56,014 nt of DNA. It comes from Gammaproteobacteria bacterium (lineage in GTDB: Bacteria; Pseudomonadota; Gammaproteobacteria; Pseudomonadales; Azotimanducaceae). The translations under genes were made by a program, and so were the position numbers. Location: positions 224,588 through 280,601 of the forward strand of contig NYVG01000029.1 in the NCBI GenBank assembly GCA_002684495.1, read 5' to 3'. Below are positions 1 through 7,527 of this stretch, one piece after another. How positions within the stretch are numbered: position 1 is the first letter of the stretch; every line of letters starts with the position of its first letter. The notes under the pieces were generated by a model. The model was not told the DNA's origin. It made no database searches and was given only the letters and a program-made list of their open reading frames with translations.

Positions 1-675
1 GAGATTCACAATGAGCGCGCGCAAAATCCCGGTAATGCTGAATCCTCGGTGCTCGTCGAAGTCGCGGTCCTCTATAGCTTTTAGACCTTCGGCGAGCAAA
101 GTGGGCACTTTATCCGGCGTCAATACGATTCGGTCTTCGCCATGGGATGGGAAAAAACTGCCGATCTTCGCCGGATCCATGCGGACTAGCACAACCTCAC
201 CCGAGCCTGGCTTAGTAATCTGTCGAATACCGCTTTGATTAAATGAAAAGCGCAGTGTTTGTGCCGGCCGAAATCCGTCGATGAAGCGGAAACTGCGCAA
301 GTGGGCGGTCACGCCGCGGCTGTCCTCTCGGTATGTTCCAGCAGAGTACAGCTCGAGGTCTGGTCGATAACCTAAGCGATTCAATTCGGTTATGAATTGG
401 CTTTTGGACAGTGCCAATCCGCTGAATAATTCCAGTGGCTGTGCGTAGACCTGTGCCGGCACAGACCAGCGCCGGCCTTCGAAAGTTTTGCTGATGGTGC
501 GATCAATATAGTAGGCATAGCCAGTTGCCAGCAGCACGCTTAGCAGGCTGAGCCACATTAGAGAGCGCCATATCAGGCGCAATGCTGCGGCACGCATACG
601 TGGCCAAACCCGCTGTTGCTTGGGTCGGCGTTTAGCTCGTCTATTGCTGCTTTTACGTTTGTTTTGGGCCGCCAA
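1..675 (-). CDS. mrcB: Penicillin-binding protein 1B, N-terminal part (runs off the window)
   Basis: Bifunctional peptidoglycan glycosyltransferase/transpeptidase of the inner membrane; only the first 225 codons are present. The start of the protein is a basic cytoplasmic tail (KRKSSNRRAKRRPK, residues 6-19), followed by one membrane segment at about 34-57. A periplasmic region at about 70-165 follows, with the UB2H-like stretch VPAQVYAQPLELFSG. The beginning of the glycosyltransferase domain ends with EDRDFDEHRG at 202-211, the family motif that carries the catalytic Glu (E202). The start is a TTG at 675, chosen because a GGGAG Shine-Dalgarno (SD) lies 6 nt upstream and translation stays open to the window edge. 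The UB2H region is what separates PBP1B from PBP1A. The transpeptidase domain lies outside the window. Confidence 0.9.
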   Translation of the reverse strand, partial: MAAQNKRKSSNRRAKRRPKQQRVWPRMRAAALRLIWRSLMWLSLLSVLLATGYAYYIDRTISKTFEGRRWSVPAQVYAQPLELFSGLALSKSQFITELNRLGYRPDLELYSAGTYREDSRGVTAHLRSFRFIDGFRPAQTLRFSFNQSGIRQITKPGSGEVVLVRMDPAKIGSFFPSHGEDRIVLTPDKVPTLLAEGLKAIEDRDFDEHRGFSITGILRALIVNL

Positions 676-908
676 GGCAGACTCCCACCAGATTGCGCAA
701 CGGTAACAGATTCATAGGTTAATGGGTTTGCAATTGGGATGGTCGCCGAGCCGCGTGGTACTGACAAGGGCGGTTGTCGTGCTGAATGAGACAAAGCCTC
801 GAACGGTCAGCAATGGGGCATTGGTAAAGTGCTCAGACTATGTCCTGACGCCCGTTCATAGGCTCTGCCTTTTTACTCCAGCACCGATATATGTTTCAAT
901 TGCGCTCG
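676..908. other. Intergenic region between divergent mrcB and the TPP riboswitch
   Basis: This stretch separates the minus-strand mrcB start from the riboswitch aptamer. No convincing gene is seen; the short open frames in it lack an SD and family features. A promoter for the riboswitch transcript should lie here. The best -10 match I can find is TATATG at 888-893, about 15 nt before the aptamer, but its -35 partner (CTGCCT at 865-870) is poor, so this is only a weak candidate. Confidence 0.4.
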
Positions 909-991
909 CCTAAGGGGTGGCAGCATGCCTGAGACGTCCATTGTGACGGACCCTTTGAACCTGATCCGGTTAACACCGGCGTAGGAATAGG
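909..991 (+). promoter_or_regulatory. TPP (thiamine pyrophosphate) riboswitch aptamer
   Basis: The sequence carries the conserved THI-box blocks in order: AAGGGGTG at 912-919, CTGAGA at 929-934, CCCTTTGAACCTGAT at 951-965, then a small hairpin (CCGGTTAACACCGG, 966-979) and GCGTAGGAA at 979-987. A closing P1 helix can form from CCTA (909-912) and TAGG (988-991). The element ends 47 nt before the start of a TonB-dependent receptor. From the known family, TPP binding to the nascent RNA lowers expression of thiamine synthesis or uptake genes. The receptor is therefore predicted to be made when cellular TPP is low. Confidence 0.93.
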
Positions 992-995
992 ACTG

Positions 996-1035
996 CATCT
1001 TCTTAGGCTAATTTCTGGTCTGTCCATAGGAGATG
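996..1035 (+). promoter_or_regulatory. Predicted riboswitch expression platform: hairpin hiding the ribosome binding site
   Basis: CATCTTCT at 996-1003 can pair over eight positions (one G-U) with AGGAGATG at 1028-1035, leaving a 24-nt loop. The 3' arm contains the AGGAG SD (1028-1032) of the TonB receptor, 6 nt before the ATG at 1039. The hairpin begins 4 nt after the P1 helix of the TPP aptamer and lacks a U-tract, so translational rather than transcriptional control is the natural reading. The pairing is seen in the sequence; the switching mechanism is inferred. Confidence 0.55.
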
Positions 1036-1038
1036 GTA

Positions 1039-3108
1039 ATGGTAAAAAGTGTTCCAAGCATATTCTCACGTAAGTTGATGCTGGCGTTCGGTCTTGTTCT
1101 GCCGCTGTGCGCTGTCAATGCTGACGTCGAAACTATAGAAGAAGTTGTTGTTACCGCAGAGCTGCGTGCAGTTGCAGTAAGCGAAGTAGCGGGTTCTGTA
1201 TCGTTATTGATTCCTGATGACAGGTCAGATGTTGTCAATCACCTAGAAGAAGTATTAGCCCAAGCAGTAAATGTAAATTTTGCCAGCGGCGCCTCGAGAG
1301 CGCGCTTTGTGCAAATGCGTGGGATTGGCGAGCGCGGACAATTTGCTGAGCCGCTTAATTCTTCTGTGGGTCTGCTGATAGACGGCGTGGATTTCAGTGG
1401 CGTTGGCACTGCGGCGACGCTATTCGATGTGTCGCAGATCGAAGTTTTGCGGGGTCCCCAGGGCACGTTATACGGGGCGAACGCGCTGGCCGGGTTGATC
1501 AATGTGGTCACCTCCGGCTCGACCATAGATTGGCAGAGCAGGGCCCAGTTTGATGTGGGCAACTATGGTGCCCAGGGTGCTGGTGCTGTGGTCAGCGGGC
1601 CGCTCACCGACGTTGTCGGTATGCGTTTGAGTGCTCGTAAGTATCAGGATAATGGGTTCATCGACAATCTATTCTTACCCAGTTCGAGCACTGATAATCA
1701 CGACGAATCCACTGTGCGACTTAGGTTAGATGGCCGCACTGAAGCGCTGAGCTGGCAAATCGCCGGCGGGGTGGTAGATGTCGCCAACGGCTATGACGCC
1801 TTTTCCCTAGATAACAATCGTCAGACTCGTTCGGATCAGCCCGGTGTTGATGAGCAGACGAGTCGATATTTAAGCGCGCGTGTTGAAGTTAACGACCTCG
1901 ACTGGGCGCAGCTGATTGCCGCCGCCGGGTATGTCAGCAGTGATGTACGGTATGGCTATGATGAGGACTGGACCTATGTTGGATTCCACCCATATGGCTA
2001 TAGCTCTACGGACAATTATGAGCGCGGGATCAACACTGCGACAGTAGATGTGCGTTGGCTATCCAAAGACAGTCGTGAAGATGCTCTCAGCTGGTTGGTT
2101 GGTGTCTATCTATTAGATCGAGACGTAGATTTGGTGCGTGACTACACGTGGCTTGAACAGAGTTTTACCAGTCAATTCGCACTTCAGCGGCACGCGATCT
2201 ATGGCGAGGTGCGGTTGCCGATGAGTTCGCTTTGGACACTTGCAGTGGGGGCGCGAGCCGAGATACATCAGGCAGATTATCAGGACAATGCAGGAGTTAG
2301 ATTCCGTCCGGAAGACGATCTTTTTGGATCGCGTCTGCGGATAGAGCGGCATTTTGCAGATCAGGGCTTGGGTTATGTCAGCTTCACCCAAGGCTATAAG
2401 TCTGGTGGCTTCAATACCTCCGGAACCTTAGATGCGGATTTACGCTTATATGACCCAGAGACATTGTGGAATTTTGAAGTAGGTTATAAAGCCAAGATTT
2501 TTGCTGACCGAGGCGAGGTTCGGTTGGCGCTATTCCACATGGCGCGGTCTGACGTGCAAATCGCCACATCCATTGTGCGGGTCCGCGATGACGGCTCATC
2601 TGAATTCATCGAATTTACCGGCAATGCTGCTTCAGGTATCAACCAAGGCGTTGAGGCTGAAATCGATTTAGCGTTAAGCGAGCGGTTGCTGGTCAGTGCG
2701 GGCTTAGGGCTTTTGAAAACCGAGTATCAGGATTATATCGACGCCGCCGGAAATGACTTAGATGGTCGCGAACAAGCGTATGCGCCCGGTTACCAAGGGC
2801 ATTTGTCGGTGCGCTATGAGGTAACTGAGCGTTGGTTCGCGAGCCTCGCCCTTGAAGCCCAAGACGGGTATTACTTTTCCGACAGTCACGGTGCCCGGGC
2901 GGACAGCCATGCGCTCTTTAACGCAGCGGTTGGGTATCGTTATGCTCGCTATGCTGCGCGACTCTGGGGTCGTAATTTAACTGATGCCGATTATCCGGTG
3001 CGGGGTTTTTACTTTGGCAATGACCCGCGCGAAGAGTATGCCGATACCGCATGGACCCAGTTGGGTGCACCACGTCAAATAGGCTTATCCGTGACGTTGA
3101 CGTGGTAA
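1039..3108 (+). CDS. TonB-dependent outer-membrane receptor under TPP riboswitch control
   Basis: Predicted outer-membrane beta-barrel transporter of 689 residues, energised by TonB/ExbBD. It has a signal peptide (about 1-28, ending AVNA), a TonB box right after it (ETIEEVVVTAE, 31-41), and a plug domain containing DGVDFSG and the IEVLRGPQGTLYGANALAG block. A long barrel follows, ending in a C-terminal aromatic residue (LTLTW-type end, Trp last). The ATG at 1039 is preferred over the one at 1033 because AGGAG at 1028-1032 sits 6 nt before it. The upstream TPP riboswitch implies that the cargo is thiamine or a thiamine precursor; the barrel alone cannot show this, and sequence-only annotation would call it a generic siderophore-type receptor. 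No inner-membrane thiamine transporter gene follows it; the next gene is on the other strand. Confidence 0.93.
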   Translation: MVKSVPSIFSRKLMLAFGLVLPLCAVNADVETIEEVVVTAELRAVAVSEVAGSVSLLIPDDRSDVVNHLEEVLAQAVNVNFASGASRARFVQMRGIGERGQFAEPLNSSVGLLIDGVDFSGVGTAATLFDVSQIEVLRGPQGTLYGANALAGLINVVTSGSTIDWQSRAQFDVGNYGAQGAGAVVSGPLTDVVGMRLSARKYQDNGFIDNLFLPSSSTDNHDESTVRLRLDGRTEALSWQIAGGVVDVANGYDAFSLDNNRQTRSDQPGVDEQTSRYLSARVEVNDLDWAQLIAAAGYVSSDVRYGYDEDWTYVGFHPYGYSSTDNYERGINTATVDVRWLSKDSREDALSWLVGVYLLDRDVDLVRDYTWLEQSFTSQFALQRHAIYGEVRLPMSSLWTLAVGARAEIHQADYQDNAGVRFRPEDDLFGSRLRIERHFADQGLGYVSFTQGYKSGGFNTSGTLDADLRLYDPETLWNFEVGYKAKIFADRGEVRLALFHMARSDVQIATSIVRVRDDGSSEFIEFTGNAASGINQGVEAEIDLALSERLLVSAGLGLLKTEYQDYIDAAGNDLDGREQAYAPGYQGHLSVRYEVTERWFASLALEAQDGYYFSDSHGARADSHALFNAAVGYRYARYAARLWGRNLTDADYPVRGFYFGNDPREEYADTAWTQLGAPRQIGLSVTLTW

Positions 3109-3132
3109 CGGTGAAGCCTCAGGCGCGCCGAA

Positions 3133-3834
3133 TTAGCTCCCGCCACTGATGCGTTTGCGCTCCTCTGCCACCAGCCAGTCTGCGACCTGGAGCGCGCGTT
3201 GGGTGCCGTTAACCATACTCACGCGATATTTCCCGGCAACCACTAGGGTAGGCACGCTAGCGATTTGATAGCGCCGAGTATCATCGGCAGCGCGGCTCAG
3301 TTTGCGACTTACCGAAGTACTGTTGAAAGCGCGCATAAAGTCCTGAGCGCTGAATTCAGGACTATCCAAGTGATCTGCAATGTCCTGGCCGCTGCTAAAG
3401 CGTTTGCGCGCGTTATGAATAGCACTGAACAAGCGCTCATGGTGTCCATCGAGGGCGTTTGCGTGTTCCAACGCGAGATAGGCCTGCCCCAGGAGTGTCC
3501 AGCTTGCGGAAAATGTTGCGGGGCGGCGTATAACCAGAACATCATCTGTGGCGCTGGCCGCCCATTCTTTAAATTCAGGATCGAAATTTTTGCAGTGGAT
3601 GCAGCCATACGAAAAGAATTCTGCAACTTCGATCGGGCCCTGTTTTCGAGGTCGATCGGCATTTTCGATGATCTCAAAGTCTGTGCCCAATTGTGGTGTG
3701 TCGCTATGGCCGCCGCCGCTGGAGAAATAAATACCCAGACCTATCAGAGCCACCCCAACGACCCCGAGTAGGCCAAGAAAGATGGCTCGAGTAGCGGCCA
3801 CGCGATCAGCAGATTTACGTTTGGCTGCGGGCAT
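3133..3834 (-). CDS. Membrane-anchored DsbA-like thiol-disulfide protein
   Basis: A 233-residue thioredoxin-fold protein predicted to act in the periplasm, held by an N-terminal membrane segment (about 17-37) after a basic start (MPAAKRKSADR). The active-site motif is CIHC at 78-81 (after FFSYG), in place of the CPHC of classical DsbA. The cis-proline region reads SVPTLVV. It resembles the DsbA/DsbL-type oxidoreductases with a large helical insert. The start at 3834 has AGGAG 7 nt upstream; an in-frame ATG at 3891 lacks this. It is divergent from a glutaredoxin gene at 3945. The non-proline dipeptide suggests a redox potential different from that of DsbA, which is inference. Confidence 0.8.
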   Translation of the reverse strand: MPAAKRKSADRVAATRAIFLGLLGVVGVALIGLGIYFSSGGGHSDTPQLGTDFEIIENADRPRKQGPIEVAEFFSYGCIHCKNFDPEFKEWAASATDDVLVIRRPATFSASWTLLGQAYLALEHANALDGHHERLFSAIHNARKRFSSGQDIADHLDSPEFSAQDFMRAFNSTSVSRKLSRAADDTRRYQIASVPTLVVAGKYRVSMVNGTQRALQVADWLVAEERKRISGGS

Positions 3835-3944
3835 TTTAAGGCTCCTATTTTGACGTCGCGACAACGTCCTTATTGTTACGTTATTGACCATAATGATCCA
3901 CAGGTATTAGTCTGCGGCCCTCGCGAAGCACTGGGAAAACAAAT

Positions 3945-4202
3945 ATGTCTGGGCTAGAAAGCTACCAACTCTTCACTTCCGATACTTGCGGGTTTTGTGC
4001 TCGAGTGCGGCAGTTTTTGCAACATCGCGGTATCGACATGGTATTTCGCGACACGCTTCGAGATCCGGCAGCGTTCAAGGAATTGTTGCAGGGCGGCGGT
4101 CGGGGCACCGTCCCATGTTTGCGTATTCAGCGCGGTGGCCAGGTCGAATGGATGTACGAATCGATGGACATTATTAGATATCTAGACACTCACTCAGGAT
4201 AA
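3945..4202 (+). CDS. Glutaredoxin-family protein
   Basis: A small cytoplasmic thioredoxin-fold protein of 85 residues with the redox motif CGFC at 15-18 and the cis-proline TVP at 55-57. It has no signal peptide. It ends with a glutathione-S-transferase-like segment (WMYESMDIIRYL), which is usual for glutaredoxins of the Grx/GST-N type. The expected role is dithiol reduction using glutathione. The SD is weak. The stop lies 8 nt before the LLM gene that follows, so the two are probably co-transcribed. The substrate is unknown. Confidence 0.82.
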   Translation: MSGLESYQLFTSDTCGFCARVRQFLQHRGIDMVFRDTLRDPAAFKELLQGGGRGTVPCLRIQRGGQVEWMYESMDIIRYLDTHSG

Positions 4203-4210
4203 GGAAGATC

Positions 4211-5272
4211 ATGAAACTAGGCATTCTCGCCGGCTACTCCGGCCGCAAGTTCAGTATTTCAATAGACGCAATTAAACACGCCGAAAACTTAGGCTACGAG
4301 TCAATTTGGACCGCAGAAGCCTATGGGTCTGACGCTGTGACCCCAGCGGCGTGGATTTTGGCCCAGACCGACCGCATAAAGGTAGGTACTGCGATTATGC
4401 AGATGCCGGCCCGATCGCCAGCGATGGCGGCTATGACCGCTATGAGTTTGGCGGAACTGTCAGGTGGGCGATTTATAGCAGGCTTAGGTGCGTCGGGTCC
4501 CCAGGTTGTAGAAGGTTGGCACGGCGTGCCATACGGCAAGCCGGTGAGTCGACTGCGCGAATATGTGCAAATCATGAAGCAGATTTTTGCTCGGCAGGCA
4601 CCATTGTCGTTTGAGGGCGCTATGTACAACTTGCCCTATACCGGAGCAGGAGCGACCGGCTTGGGTAAACCGCTCAAGAGTATCCTGCACTGCGAAGAAG
4701 ATATTCCAATATACGCTGCCACGATTACCAATAACGGCGTTACTGCTTCAGCTGAGGTGGCAGATGGGTTCTTCCCGGTATGGATGGATCCAGAAAAATA
4801 TTCGGTATTTGCCGAGCCTATAGAAAATGGTTTTGCGCGGGCTAATGCCAACATCACTGAAGAATCTGCAGAAAAAAACCTCAGCCAATTCGATATCGCG
4901 CCATTCGTGACTCTGGTAATGGGGGATGACATTGAACAGTGCCGAATCCCTGTGCGCGGCATGATGGCGTTATATATCGGCGGTATGGGGGCGCGAGACA
5001 AGAACTTCTACAACGATTACTGCAAGCGTTTAGGCTTTGAGGACGCGGCGGTAGAGATCCAGGATCATTACCTTGCTGGGCGCAAGGACAAAGCAATGGC
5101 TGCGGTGCCAGCGGACCTGATCGACGCGTGTGCGCTTGTGGGTCCAGCAGAGCATATCCGTGAACAACTGCAGCGTTGGAAGGCCGCAGGAGCACAGGGC
5201 CATGTTTCGAGCATGTTATTGGGTAGCCAAGACCCTGCCGCGTTGCAGGTCGTTGCAGAGGAAATGCTCTAA
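4211..5272 (+). CDS. Luciferase-like monooxygenase (LLM) family oxidoreductase, copy 1
   Basis: A 353-residue TIM-barrel enzyme of the bacterial luciferase/F420 reductase superfamily. Visible family features are an N-terminal ENLGYESIWTAEAYGSDA block, IKVGTAIMQMPARSPAMAAM, the glycine-rich GGRFIAGLGASGPQVVEGWHG, LREYVQIMKQIF and the SAEVADGFFPVW segment. These are most like the actinobacterial F420-dependent LLM group. Whether this host uses F420 or FMN cannot be decided here, since no F420 biosynthesis gene is in the window. SD is AAGGAAG just upstream. It follows the glutaredoxin closely and ends before a stem-loop at 5294. The substrate is unknown. Confidence 0.88.
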   Translation: MKLGILAGYSGRKFSISIDAIKHAENLGYESIWTAEAYGSDAVTPAAWILAQTDRIKVGTAIMQMPARSPAMAAMTAMSLAELSGGRFIAGLGASGPQVVEGWHGVPYGKPVSRLREYVQIMKQIFARQAPLSFEGAMYNLPYTGAGATGLGKPLKSILHCEEDIPIYAATITNNGVTASAEVADGFFPVWMDPEKYSVFAEPIENGFARANANITEESAEKNLSQFDIAPFVTLVMGDDIEQCRIPVRGMMALYIGGMGARDKNFYNDYCKRLGFEDAAVEIQDHYLAGRKDKAMAAVPADLIDACALVGPAEHIREQLQRWKAAGAQGHVSSMLLGSQDPAALQVVAEEML

Positions 5273-5293
5273 GCCAAGAACTGGCTTGGCGCA

Positions 5294-5316
5294 GCGTGGC
5301 CGCAAAGCGGCCACGC
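5294..5316. terminator. Perfect 10-bp stem-loop between convergent genes
   Basis: GCGTGGCCGC (5294-5303) and GCGGCCACGC (5307-5316) are perfect inverted repeats around an AAA loop, with a further TTGG/CCAA pair outside (5286-5289 and 5317-5320). The element lies between the 3' ends of the LLM gene (plus) and the phosphotransferase gene (minus). It has no T-tract, so it may be an RNA 3'-end stabiliser or a bidirectional terminator rather than a classical intrinsic terminator. Confidence 0.5.
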
Positions 5317-5333
5317 CCAATGCGGGTTGCCCG

Positions 5334-6377
5334 CTAGTTGTCGTTGACCATTGCCCAGCCGCGCTCTGAGCGCAGGCGTGCGGCATCAACGTATTCAAGA
5401 GCCTTCTCTGAACTGGCATTGCCGTCGAGGCCGCGCTTGTATACGCCCTGAATAATGCCCGCCGATCGGAACATGTTGTAGATCAAATAAAATGGCCAGT
5501 TGTCGATACCATCGCGACCGGCGTGCTTACAGTATTCTGCAACAAACCCCGCTTCAGTAGGAATGCCCAAGGCTTCATAGTCAGCGCCAGCCAAGCCTTC
5601 GTCGTCATAGGCATCGCCATGGTAATCCTGGCAGAGATAACCCAAATCGGCCAAGCCATCACCTAAAGTTGAAAGCTCCCAGTCCAGCACCGCGACGATT
5701 TTTGGTTCGGTTGGGTGAATGAGCACATTTCCGAGGCGGTAATCACCATGAACAATAACGCTGCCAGCGTCTGTGGGAATGTTTTTTGGCAGCCATTCCA
5801 TTAGATTATCCATGGCCTCAATCTCTTCCGTCTTTGAAGCAACATACTGTTTGCTCCAGCGGCCAATTTGACGCTCGTAGTAATTGCCCGGGCGGCCAAA
5901 TTCTCCTAGCCCTACCGCCAAAGGGTCAACGTTGTGCAATTCGGCTAGAACCCGCGCAAGATCTAAATAGATTGCGTTGCGCTCGCTTTTGCTGCAGCTC
6001 GGCAAGCGCGTTTCAGTAAACAAACGGCCCTCAACCATCTCCATGATGTAGAACTTAGTGCCAATAATGCTGGTGTCCTCGCATAGGCAATACATTTCTG
6101 GCACGGGCACTGGCGTGTCCCATAACGCCGCCATGACCTTAAATTCGCGATCTACCTGATGGGCAGAAGGCAGCAATTCGCCTGGAGGTTGCTTGCGCAT
6201 AACATAGGTTTGGTTCGGCGTGATGAGCTGGAAAGTAGGATTAGATTGGCCGCCCTCAAACTGTTTAATACTCAGTGGACCGTCGAAACCCTCAACATGG
6301 GTTTGCATATATTCAGCCAGGGCGGCTTCATCAAATTTGTGTGCTTCTCGCACTTGGGTGAGTTCTACGTCGCTCAT
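5334..6377 (-). CDS. ACAD10-type phosphotransferase (APH family)
   Basis: A 347-residue aminoglycoside-phosphotransferase/choline-kinase fold protein. Kinase features: EGGQSNPTF near 41-49 as glycine-rich loop, Lys in YVMRKQPPG (about 58-66), catalytic-loop VHGDYRLGN at 209-217, and metal-binding LDWELSTLGD at 231-240. This is the pattern of the kinase-like domain of ACAD10/11 and of LvaA from Pseudomonas, which phosphorylates a 4-hydroxyacyl-CoA; antibiotic resistance is unlikely. The start at 6377 has AGGGGA 5 nt upstream; a longer in-frame start at 6443 is less likely. It is divergent from an LLM gene at 6505. The placement among LLM and acyl-CoA genes suggests a role in hydroxyacyl-CoA breakdown, which is inference. 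Confidence 0.85.
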   Translation of the reverse strand: MSDVELTQVREAHKFDEAALAEYMQTHVEGFDGPLSIKQFEGGQSNPTFQLITPNQTYVMRKQPPGELLPSAHQVDREFKVMAALWDTPVPVPEMYCLCEDTSIIGTKFYIMEMVEGRLFTETRLPSCSKSERNAIYLDLARVLAELHNVDPLAVGLGEFGRPGNYYERQIGRWSKQYVASKTEEIEAMDNLMEWLPKNIPTDAGSVIVHGDYRLGNVLIHPTEPKIVAVLDWELSTLGDGLADLGYLCQDYHGDAYDDEGLAGADYEALGIPTEAGFVAEYCKHAGRDGIDNWPFYLIYNMFRSAGIIQGVYKRGLDGNASSEKALEYVDAARLRSERGWAMVNDN

Positions 6378-6504
6378 GCTGTCCCCTATCCCGACCAGTG
6401 GTAGTAATCCGTTAAGGATACGGCTTGATCTTCGACAGGGCAAAATGAGAATCTATGTTTATCAACACTATGCCACTGATCTGGCGTCTTAACGGGGGAT
6501 TTAC

Positions 6505-7506
6505 ATGGCTTTAGCCAAAAGAATAGCGGTTACTTTGCCTGCTGGGCCACGCATCGAAGACACAATTGCACGCATCCAATGGGCTGAAGAGCAGGGTATT
6601 CCTGATGCTTGGTTCAGCGACTCTGGAGCACCTGATACGTTGACTCAAGTGGCCGCGATAGCGCACCTTACAAAAAATATTCGCATAGGCACGGCGGTTA
6701 CACCTGTTTATACCCGGTCGCCATCGGTTTTAGCAGCCTCAGCCAATGTTATTGGGCAACTTTTACCTGATCGCTTTGTCATGGGTCTTGGGTCATCGAG
6801 CCAGACCATCATGGGCCAATTCAATGGCATTCCGCTGGATAAACCACTGACAAGGGTTCGCGAGACTGCTGAATTAGTCAAAGTCATGCTCAGTGGCGAA
6901 AAAACCAATTTCGACGGTGAGACTCTGTTCAGTAAGGGCTATCGACAGGCACCCATGGAGAATCCGCCGCCACTATATCTGGCGGCTTTGCGGCCGAAAA
7001 TGATCGAAATGGCTGCTGAAGTCGGTGACGGAGTGATTTTCAATCTGTGGCCAAAGGCTGCGCTGCCCAAAATGATGGAACATGTCGCCATCGGGGCTGA
7101 AAAGGCTGGTAAGAACCCAGCAGATGTAGAAATCGTCAATCGTGCCATGGTGTTTTGTACCGATGACAAAGAGTACGGACGAAACTTGTTCCGGGCTGCA
7201 TTCGGGCCTTACTACGCAACGCCGGTTTACAATAATTTCTTGGCGTGGGCGGGGTACGAGGACGCGGCAGCGCAAATCACAGAGGGCTGGGCTGCGAAGG
7301 ATCGCGCGAAGACTGCTGGTGCTATGAGCGATGAAATGATCGACGAAATAGCCATCATCGGTAACGAGGAAGAGATTCAACAGCGCATTCAAGAAGATGC
7401 AGACGGCGGTGTGCATACCCACATTATTGCTCCGTTGGCGGCCTCGCGAGAAGACACCGAGCGTACCTTTGAGGCGTTTACAGCTCAGGCGTTTCAGTTT
7501 AAGTAA
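6505..7506 (+). CDS. LLM family oxidoreductase, copy 2
   Basis: A 333-residue LLM TIM-barrel protein. Typical blocks are IQWAEEQGIPDAWFSD, NIRIGTAVTPVYTRSPSVLA, LPDRFVMGLGSSSQTIMGQFNGI, LTRVRETAELVKVML and a mid-protein PPLYLAALRPKMIEMAAEVGDGVIF segment. The last block is common in F420-dependent members that reduce or oxidise small organic substrates. The SD is GGGGGA, 6 nt before the ATG. It is probably the first gene of an operon with the phosphatase at 7528 and the LLM pair at 8228 and 9275, all on the plus strand with short gaps. Cofactor (F420 or FMN) and substrate are unknown. Confidence 0.88.
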   Translation: MALAKRIAVTLPAGPRIEDTIARIQWAEEQGIPDAWFSDSGAPDTLTQVAAIAHLTKNIRIGTAVTPVYTRSPSVLAASANVIGQLLPDRFVMGLGSSSQTIMGQFNGIPLDKPLTRVRETAELVKVMLSGEKTNFDGETLFSKGYRQAPMENPPPLYLAALRPKMIEMAAEVGDGVIFNLWPKAALPKMMEHVAIGAEKAGKNPADVEIVNRAMVFCTDDKEYGRNLFRAAFGPYYATPVYNNFLAWAGYEDAAAQITEGWAAKDRAKTAGAMSDEMIDEIAIIGNEEEIQQRIQEDADGGVHTHIIAPLAASREDTERTFEAFTAQAFQFK

Positions 7507-7527
7507 AGTTACCTGCTGATCGTGCCG

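Noticed and set aside
722-913. 63-codon open frame before the TPP riboswitch
   Set aside because: It has no SD, no recognisable motif, and runs into the riboswitch aptamer.
1039-3108. Siderophore (iron) receptor
   Set aside because: The fold would allow it, but the TPP riboswitch directly upstream and the lack of iron-uptake neighbours favour thiamine or a precursor.
5334-6377. Aminoglycoside resistance phosphotransferase
   Set aside because: The APH fold is present, but the sequence pattern is that of ACAD10/LvaA-type kinases and the context is metabolic.
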